Assembly (NCBI GenBank): GCA_047618505.1 | Contig: JBLHLB010000283.1 | Coordinates: 1-5,650 of the forward strand | Direction of reading: 5' to 3' | From: JBLHLB01 sp047618505 | Lineage (GTDB): Bacteria > Planctomycetota > UBA1135 > GCA-002686595 | DNA: 5,650 nucleotides | Shown here: in pieces, positions 5,546 through 5,650 of the stretch | Numbering within the stretch: the stretch's first letter is position 1 | How the letters are laid out: every line of letters starts with the position of its first letter | The notes under the pieces: model-generated | Database searches by the model: none | What the model saw: only the letters and a program-made list of their open reading frames with translations | What the model was told of the DNA's origin: nothing | Program-made: the position numbers and the translations under genes

Positions 5546-5650
5546 CCGAAGGAAGAGTCTCCGGCGCCAAAGGGCGTACAGGCAAAGCCAGCGCAGGAAC
5601 AACGCGGCGATGGCGAGCGCTACGGGGGAAAGCAGGGCGGGCTCGTGTTG
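5540..5650 (-). CDS. C-terminal end of a probable membrane protein (5' part outside window)
   Basis: The minus-strand frame is open from the window edge for 36 codons and ends at TAG (5540-5542). It encodes SPVALAIAALFLRWLCLYAL, a transmembrane-like stretch, followed by WRRRLFLRV. The arginine cluster just after the helix suggests a cytoplasmic C-terminal tail by the positive-inside rule. Third codon positions are mostly G or C (28 of 36 by my count), in keeping with a real gene. The family cannot be told from so short a piece. The plus strand in the same codon register is also open but has no start codon, so the leftward reading is preferred. Confidence 0.5.
   Translation of the reverse strand, partial: QHEPALLSPVALAIAALFLRWLCLYALWRRRLFLRV

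Overview
The window is a GC-rich bacterial chromosome segment (about 60% G+C by eye). It carries a few conserved housekeeping-type genes, long spacers and decaying genes. A YbdG-type mechanosensitive channel at the left edge suggests a Gram-negative host. The lineage cannot be fixed from the sequence; a planctomycete-like or other slow-growing environmental bacterium would fit the weak ribosome binding sites and sparse coding, but that is only inference.

Left part (1-1723): the C-terminal end of a YbdG/MscS-family channel (+) is followed by a stand-alone HD-domain (p)ppGpp hydrolase-like protein (+). A DinB-fold protein (-) faces it and ends only 23 bases from the end of the HD gene. A roughly 425-base non-coding spacer then carries a candidate promoter for the DinB gene and a compact double palindrome.

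Middle part (2149-4335): a family of exported proteins of unknown function. The first copy is intact (358 aa: signal segment, beta-sandwich-like middle, conserved C-terminal block). The second copy is a clear pseudogene with a Trp-to-TGA change, a 1-base deletion and apparently a lost start codon. A 36-codon ORF that is little more than another signal segment may be the stump of a third copy. The array therefore looks like a tandem duplication in decay.

Right part (4365-5650): an intact DJ-1/PfpI-family protein with its Cys-His nucleophile elbow, then about 240 bases without a recognisable gene. Next come the frameshifted C-terminal remains of an IS91-like transposase, a short 12-bp tandem repeat and an 11-bp tandem repeat that places stop codons in all three frames of both strands. 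The window ends inside a leftward membrane-protein gene.

Nothing ties the genes into one pathway. The HD hydrolase (alarmone turnover), the channel (osmotic protection) and the DJ-1 protein (possible carbonyl or oxidative stress role) are each stress-related, but they do not form an operon. I do not see a convincing new defence or mobile system. The most distinctive content is the uncharacterised exported family and its degrading paralogues.
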